Assembly: GCF_013618635.1 (NCBI RefSeq) | Contig: NZ_JABLSJ010000007.1 | Span: forward strand, 124,001 to 188,000 | DNA: 64,000 nucleotides | Source: Thalassobacillus sp. CUG 92003 | GTDB taxonomy: Bacteria; Bacillota; Bacilli; Bacillales; Halobacillaceae | Reading direction: 5' to 3' | Shown: positions 59,758 to 64,000 of the stretch, in pieces | Numbering within the stretch: the first letter of the stretch is position 1 | How the letters are laid out: each line of letters starts with the position of its first letter | Position numbers and translations under genes: made by a program | Notes under the pieces: generated by a model | The model's input: the letters and a program-made list of their open reading frames with translations, nothing else | Databases searched by the model: none | What the model was told of the DNA's origin: nothing

Positions 59758-61028
59758 AACCATCGCTCCTTACGTTTCTCGATTGCACGCGCGTGGCCTT
59801 CCAGCCCCTCTAATCGGGCAATCCGGGAAATGGCATCAGCATTGTTTCGAAACGCCTCTTCACTGTAGGAGATGATGCTCGACTTTTTCACAAAATCATC
59901 AACATTTAAAGGACTCGAAAATCGTGCCGTGCCGCTCGTGGGTAATACATGGTTAGGGCCGGCAAAATAATCACCTACGGGTTCACTGCTGAAAGGCCCT
60001 AGAAAAATCGCCCCTGCGTGTCTGATCATCCCGATTGTTTGAAAGGGGGATTCTGCAATCACTTCTAAGTGCTCGGGAGCAATTTCATTAACAGCTGCCA
60101 CAGCTTCACCCCAGTCAGCACAGAGAATAATTCTTCCGTAATCCTCAATGCTGACGCGCGCTATGGCTTCACGTGGTAACGAATCAAGCTGGTGCGCTAC
60201 TTCGTCGGCAACTTGGACAGCAAGTGTATCGCTTGTTGTGACGAGCACACTGGAGGATCGTTCATCATGTTCTGCTTGTGACAATAAATCAGCTGCAATC
60301 TCAGATGCGACCCCCGTTTCATCAGCTAAGACCACGATTTCACTGGGACCGGCAATCATATCAATATCGACCTCTCCAAACACTTCCCGTTTCGCTAAAG
60401 CAACGAAGAGGTTGCCCGGACCCGTGATTTTATCGACTGGTAAAATGGTTTCACTTCCGTAAGCTAATGCAGCCACTGCCTGGGCACCGCCGATTTTGTA
60501 GATTTCGTGCACACCTACTAGATCTGCTGCTGCCAACACACCTGCAGGCACATCACCGTGTTCATCAGGAGGCGTAACCATGACGATCCGTTTCACCCCG
60601 GCGACTTGAGCTGGAATGACGTTCATAAGAACAGAGGAGGGATAGGCGGCTGTACCCCCAGGCACGTATACGCCTACAGCATCCAGCGGTGTGATCTTTT
60701 GGCCAAGCATCGTGCCGTCATCCTGCGTGTCGAACCAGGATGACCGTGTTTGCTTTTCATGAAAACGCCGAATATTTCCGGCAGCTTCTCGCAACGCTTC
60801 GATTGTCTCGTCATCCATCTGCTTATACGAAGCAGCAATTTCACTTTCTGTTACTTGCAGCTGGGAGAGATGGACGTGATCAAATTTTTGCGTATAAGCG
60901 TGAATCGCCATATCCCCACGCTCTTTTACATCGGCCAAAATGTTTTGAACAGCCTTGCGCTGCTCTTCTGTTCCGCTATCTAATGAACGTTTCAACTCTG
61001 GAAGGTCCGATTTCCGAATCATTTTCAT
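59754..61028 (-). CDS. hisD: histidinol dehydrogenase
   Basis: Last two oxidation steps, histidinol to histidine, with two NAD+ and zinc. 424 residues; zinc and catalytic residues in [23 protein letters not shown] and [19 protein letters not shown] (split: GPNHVLPT); family signature [15 protein letters not shown]. Starts 4 bases before the hisG stop (ATGA overlap), ends in the same way at hisB: translation is coupled along the operon. Confidence 0.98.
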   Translation of the reverse strand: MKMIRKSDLPELKRSLDSGTEEQRKAVQNILADVKERGDMAIHAYTQKFDHVHLSQLQVTESEIAASYKQMDDETIEALREAAGNIRRFHEKQTRSSWFDTQDDGTMLGQKITPLDAVGVYVPGGTAAYPSSVLMNVIPAQVAGVKRIVMVTPPDEHGDVPAGVLAAADLVGVHEIYKIGGAQAVAALAYGSETILPVDKITGPGNLFVALAKREVFGEVDIDMIAGPSEIVVLADETGVASEIAADLLSQAEHDERSSSVLVTTSDTLAVQVADEVAHQLDSLPREAIARVSIEDYGRIILCADWGEAVAAVNEIAPEHLEVIAESPFQTIGMIRHAGAIFLGPFSSEPVGDYFAGPNHVLPTSGTARFSSPLNVDDFVKKSSIISYSEEAFRNNADAISRIARLEGLEGHARAIEKRKERWL

Positions 61029-61666
61029 GAAACTTCTTCCTCCTCGATAATACGACCTAGATTTTGAACCATGATGTCGATTTCCTTGCTTTTCAGACGG
61101 TAGCTTACAGGGTTCACAATTAAACGAGAGGTAACATCAGTGATTTTCTCATACTCTACCAGGCCATTTTCATGGAGTGTCCGGCCGGTTGATACAATAT
61201 CAACAATTCGATCTGCAAGACCGATCAAGGGTGCCAGTTCGATCGAGCCATTCAACGGGATGACTTCAATCTGTTCCCCTTGTTCGCGAAAATAGTGTGA
61301 AGCCACGTTAGGGTACTTCGTCGCAATTTTAGGAGCGATTCGGCTGAGCGGTTGATCCGGTAAACCGGCAACAGATATATAGCACGGGCTGATCTTCAAA
61401 TCCAACACTTCATGTACGTCTCGATCTTGCTCCAGTAATACGTCTTTCCCGGCAATCCCTATGTCCGCCGCTCCATACTCTACATAGGTGACGACATCCA
61501 TCGGCTTGGCCATCATAATGTTCAAGTTCTGGTCAGGAAAATGAATGATCAACTTCCGTGTCTCATCCATCCCCCCCGTTAAATCGTAGCCGGCTTTTTC
61601 CATTAACACGGCAGCTTCCTCGAATATTCGCCCTTTTGGCATCGCAATGGTCAATGGTTTAGACAT
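61025..61666 (-). CDS. hisG: ATP phosphoribosyltransferase, short form
   Basis: First enzyme of histidine synthesis. 213 residues, the short form lacking the C-terminal regulatory domain; it needs HisZ for activity and feedback control, and hisZ is the gene immediately upstream. Seen: [34 protein letters not shown], and [16 protein letters not shown]. The ATG at 61666 lies in the last codons of hisZ with GGAGGTGG before it. Confidence 0.97.
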   Translation of the reverse strand: MSKPLTIAMPKGRIFEEAAVLMEKAGYDLTGGMDETRKLIIHFPDQNLNIMMAKPMDVVTYVEYGAADIGIAGKDVLLEQDRDVHEVLDLKISPCYISVAGLPDQPLSRIAPKIATKYPNVASHYFREQGEQIEVIPLNGSIELAPLIGLADRIVDIVSTGRTLHENGLVEYEKITDVTSRLIVNPVSYRLKSKEIDIMVQNLGRIIEEEEVS

Positions 61667-62852
61667 CACTTCCACCTCCAGCAGCAGTCATATCGTAAAT
61701 CTCCGTCAATTCTTGTTTGTACTGGTCCAGATCGGCAACCTGATCAATATGCTGCAACACCACAGACTTACCATCTTGACGTAAGGCTTGCGCCGTTTCT
61801 ACTGCCTTTCCAAAATGTTCATCATCGAACAATACACATACCCTGTCCTCAGTCTGGACCGGTTGATCCAAGGCTTCCACTAACCGTTCCAAATAGACCG
61901 CAAAACCTGTAGCCGAAGCATTCAATTGAAAGGAAGGTAACAATTTATCATAGCGGCCGCCATTGCAGAGCAATGCTCCGAGGTTAGGCGCATTCCCTTC
62001 AAATAAAATACCTGTGTAATAGTTCATATGACTGATCAGATTCAAGTCAAAGCTCACGTATTCTTCGACCTGATACTGTTTCAGAAGCCGTTGGAGTTGT
62101 TTCAATTCGTTGACCGCTTGAATACATGCCTGGTTACGAGCTAGCTGTCTGCCTTGCTCAAAAATTTCTTCATTTCCGCGCAATTGCAAAAGCTCCAAAA
62201 GTGCCGTCTTAGTTGCATCGTCCACAGCCAAGGCAGCAACTTTCTCCCGATAACCGACGTAGTTTTTCCGGTACAAGTAATGCATCAGCGTCTCAATAAG
62301 CTCATCCTGCTCACCCAACAGATCCGTGAAAAACGCCTGCACGTAACCGACGTGCCCAACTGTAATTTCGAATTCCTCAAGCCCTGCTTCTTTCAGCGAT
62401 GAAATTAAGAGCGCAATCACTTCAGCGTCCCCGTAGGAAGAATGGTCGCCGATCAATTCAGTCCCTACTTGCTCAAATTGCGCTGGCTTGCCGCCTTCCT
62501 GTTGTTGAGCTCGAAAGACCGGGCCATCGTAAGCAAGGCGTACCGGATGTTCTGCCCGCTTTAATTGCGAAGCTGCCACGCGGGCAATCGGAGCCGTTAA
62601 ATCAGGGCGAAGCACAAGCGTATGCCCTTGCTGATCAAGCAGCTTAAACAACTGCTGTTCCAGGGTGGCGCTCGCTTTCCCCACTGTTTCGTGGTATTCC
62701 AGTAATGGCGTGTCCATGAAGGCATAGCCATACGATTTGATCACCTGCGTCATCTGATCGCGAGCCTGCTTTTTTTGATTATAAAAAAAAGGGAGCGTGT
62801 CCCGCATCCCTAATGGTTTTTCAAACATTAATCGTTTGGGCACTGTTGTCAT
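61659..62852 (-). CDS. hisZ: ATP phosphoribosyltransferase regulatory subunit
   Basis: A histidyl-tRNA synthetase paralogue without an anticodon-binding domain, forming a hetero-octamer with the short HisG. 397 residues; class II motifs are present ([55 protein letters not shown] (split: [10 protein letters not shown])) and AGGGSDV closes it. Start ATG at 62852 abuts GGAGAGG; a GTG three codons in (62843) has better spacing. First gene of the operon, so its leader carries the regulatory sequences. Confidence 0.95.
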   Translation of the reverse strand: MTTVPKRLMFEKPLGMRDTLPFFYNQKKQARDQMTQVIKSYGYAFMDTPLLEYHETVGKASATLEQQLFKLLDQQGHTLVLRPDLTAPIARVAASQLKRAEHPVRLAYDGPVFRAQQQEGGKPAQFEQVGTELIGDHSSYGDAEVIALLISSLKEAGLEEFEITVGHVGYVQAFFTDLLGEQDELIETLMHYLYRKNYVGYREKVAALAVDDATKTALLELLQLRGNEEIFEQGRQLARNQACIQAVNELKQLQRLLKQYQVEEYVSFDLNLISHMNYYTGILFEGNAPNLGALLCNGGRYDKLLPSFQLNASATGFAVYLERLVEALDQPVQTEDRVCVLFDDEHFGKAVETAQALRQDGKSVVLQHIDQVADLDQYKQELTEIYDMTAAGGGSDV

Positions 62853-62877
62853 CCTCTCCGTATGTCATTAACGCGCT

Positions 62878-62900
62878 TTAGTATGCTAATATGCTAACAA
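62878..62900 (-). promoter_or_regulatory. candidate his operator (HisR/YerC-like)
   Basis: TTAGTATGCTAATATGCTAA is 14 of 20 positions palindromic and holds two ATGCTAA repeats, about 26 bases before hisZ. A TrpR-like regulator (YerC) is reported to control his genes in Bacilli. The assignment is by position and rough shape only. Confidence 0.4.
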
Positions 62901-63058
62901 ACGAAAGTTGGGGCGTCAATGAAATTTTACCTTTGTCCCGTCATACTCGTGTGAGTAGCTGCTACATCCTGGGTATAGTTGAAGGAAGCTTGAGCTACTT
63001 TACTCTCTCTATACAACGTTTCATTACAGTCGACCGCAACTTTCATCCCAGTTTATCA

Positions 63059-63093
63059 TAAAAAAGACTCCCTCTCATCATGGGAGGGAGTCG
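63059..63093 (-). terminator. terminator of the acyl-CoA dehydrogenase gene
   Basis: GACTCCCTC and GAGGGAGTC pair around CCATGATG on the minus strand, followed by TTTTTT. Confidence 0.9.
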
Positions 63094-63099
63094 CATGTT

Positions 63100-64000
63100 T
63101 TATACTTTTGCGTTCACTTCAACGTTCAATATATCCTCACTATATTGCATAGTCAAAGGATAGCCGCTGCCAGACTCTTCTTGAAAGGTTTTCTCGAGAA
63201 AGACTTCTGCGATTTTCTGCTTACGGGCATCGCCTTTATTCGCGTCTGTTAATGCGGTCACGCCTTCAAAAATGTCGGCCATGCGTTTAGCGATGTGTTT
63301 GCTGTGATACGTTTGCCTATCTTCTGTCTGCTGGAGTACTTCCTCGACAAAGACTTCCAGCTTCACTAATTCGTCCTCCACCAGCTGGGCGCCTTTATCA
63401 AACGCCCCCTGTCTGAGTTTGTCTCTCACTTCGCGTTGAAAGAGATGGTGGGCATCGTATCTTTTAACGAGACGGAGCACCTCGAGACCCAGTATATTTG
63501 CAGTGCCTTCCCAGACGGTAAGTACTTGGGCGTCCCGCAGCAGCCTTGGTGTAACAAAATCTTCGATAAAGCCATTGCCTCCGTGCAGTTCAAGCGCATC
63601 ATGAGAGAAGTGGATGGCTTGTTCCGCTGATTCTTTTTTCATAATGGCAATCAACAATCGATTCAGAATCTGTTCCTCCTGGCTTGCTTCTCGCGGAGCT
63701 TCAGCAATCCGATCGAACCTTGAAATCATGTTGAAGATGGCACTCGTTTCCACTTCCTGCTTGGCGGCCAGTGTCGTGAGTGTGTCCTGCACCATCGGGT
63801 ACTCGATCAACCTATGATCGAATGCCGTCCGTTCGCAAGCATATTCGCGCGCTTCCAAATAGGCTCGTCTCATAATGCCGATTGACGCCACTGCATTACA
63901 GACCCGTGATAGATTCAGAGCTTCCATCATGTAATAAAAACCTTGTTCGGCTTCGCCTACCAAATACGCCTTAGCACCTTCAAACTCAACTTCAGCTGAC
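63100..64000 (-). CDS. acyl-CoA dehydrogenase, C-terminal part (AidB-like)
   Basis: The 3' 300 codons of a flavoprotein; the gene continues beyond the right edge. Visible: SAEVEFEGAKAYLVGEAEQG (start of the C-terminal half), IMRRAYLEAREYACERTAFD (helical bundle), and DALELHGGNGFIEDFVTPRL, then DAQVLTVWEGTANILGLEVL. The glutamate in WEGTANI is where acyl-CoA dehydrogenases of the AidB-like group hold the catalytic base. FAD-dependent alpha-beta oxidation of an acyl-CoA is expected; substrate chain length is unknown. It is convergent neither with nor part of the his operon; a terminator follows. Confidence 0.85.
   Translation of the reverse strand, partial: SAEVEFEGAKAYLVGEAEQGFYYMMEALNLSRVCNAVASIGIMRRAYLEAREYACERTAFDHRLIEYPMVQDTLTTLAAKQEVETSAIFNMISRFDRIAEAPREASQEEQILNRLLIAIMKKESAEQAIHFSHDALELHGGNGFIEDFVTPRLLRDAQVLTVWEGTANILGLEVLRLVKRYDAHHLFQREVRDKLRQGAFDKGAQLVEDELVKLEVFVEEVLQQTEDRQTYHSKHIAKRMADIFEGVTALTDANKGDARKQKIAEVFLEKTFQEESGSGYPLTMQYSEDILNVEVNAKV

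Noticed and set aside
62853-63058. T-box or riboswitch in the his leader
   Set aside because: No T-box consensus (TGGNACCGCG) or specifier stem is seen in this gap.

Overview
The window is chromosomal DNA of a low-to-mid GC Gram-positive bacterium of the family Bacillaceae. The evidence is gene content and order: secG-carboxylesterase-rnr-smpB-ssrA, cggR-gapA-pgk-tpiA-gpmI-eno, yvcI-rapZ-glmR-whiA-crh, hisZGDBHAFI next to a TPR gene and trxB, a Crh with Gln15, and strong AAGGAGG-type ribosome binding sites. Acid-rich proteins and the style of the intergenic repeats suggest a halophilic or alkaliphilic relative (Halobacillus/Virgibacillus-like), but genus is inference only. No prophage, insertion sequence with a transposase, rRNA or CRISPR array was seen.

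Layout. 1-1.9 kb: start of an unidentified gene behind two Fur boxes, then a NERD-domain gene set between two arrays of 21-bp degenerate repeats. 2.0-7.8 kb: ilvD with a CodY box, then an envelope polysaccharide block (ugd, gtaB, an Alg14-like protein, a TuaC-like glycosyltransferase). 8-24.8 kb: single genes and small operons (histidine phosphatase, ArsR-SRPBCC fusion, murB, HD hydrolase, Eis-like acetyltransferase, YiiX-like hydrolase, EAL protein, RNase H-like protein, GNATs, PadR plus DUF2812, methyltransferase, RlmN-like, class IV aminotransferase, M23 peptidase). 16.9-17.6 kb is a gene-free nest of palindromic repeats. 24.9-26.7 kb: divergent hmp/nsrR nitric-oxide module. 27-32.7 kb: tmRNA/SmpB, a GNAT, RNase R, carboxylesterase, SecG. 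33.4-34.15 kb: a second gene-free repeat field (about 319-bp tandem copies with a 21-bp inner period). 34.3-40 kb: fructose PTS operon fruR-fruK-fruA running into ptsH-ptsI. 41-48 kb: the glycolytic operon under CggR. 48-56.3 kb: glutaredoxin, ClpP, tRNA-Arg(CCG), crh, whiA, glmR, rapZ, nudix, trxB, TPR protein. 56.4-62.9 kb: complete hisZGDBHAFI operon. 63.1-64 kb: 3' part of an acyl-CoA dehydrogenase.

How the genes connect. Sugar uptake (FruA, HPr, EI), glycolysis (GapA to enolase) and carbon-flux sensing (CggR, Crh, GlmR, RapZ) lie within 20 kb of each other. Translation quality control (tmRNA, SmpB, RNase R) and ClpP form a second theme.

Most noteworthy: (i) the NERD gene whose last codons are themselves one unit of a flanking 21-bp repeat array; (ii) nsrR, which appears to start at ATT, because only that start restores the Asp8 iron-sulfur ligand; (iii) the second 21-bp-period array at 33.4-34.15 kb; (iv) approximately 100-bp inverted repeats bracketing ssrA-smpB-GNAT; (v) ptsHI attached to the fructose operon; (vi) readable candidate operators for Fur, CodY, NsrR, CggR, FruR and the his operon.
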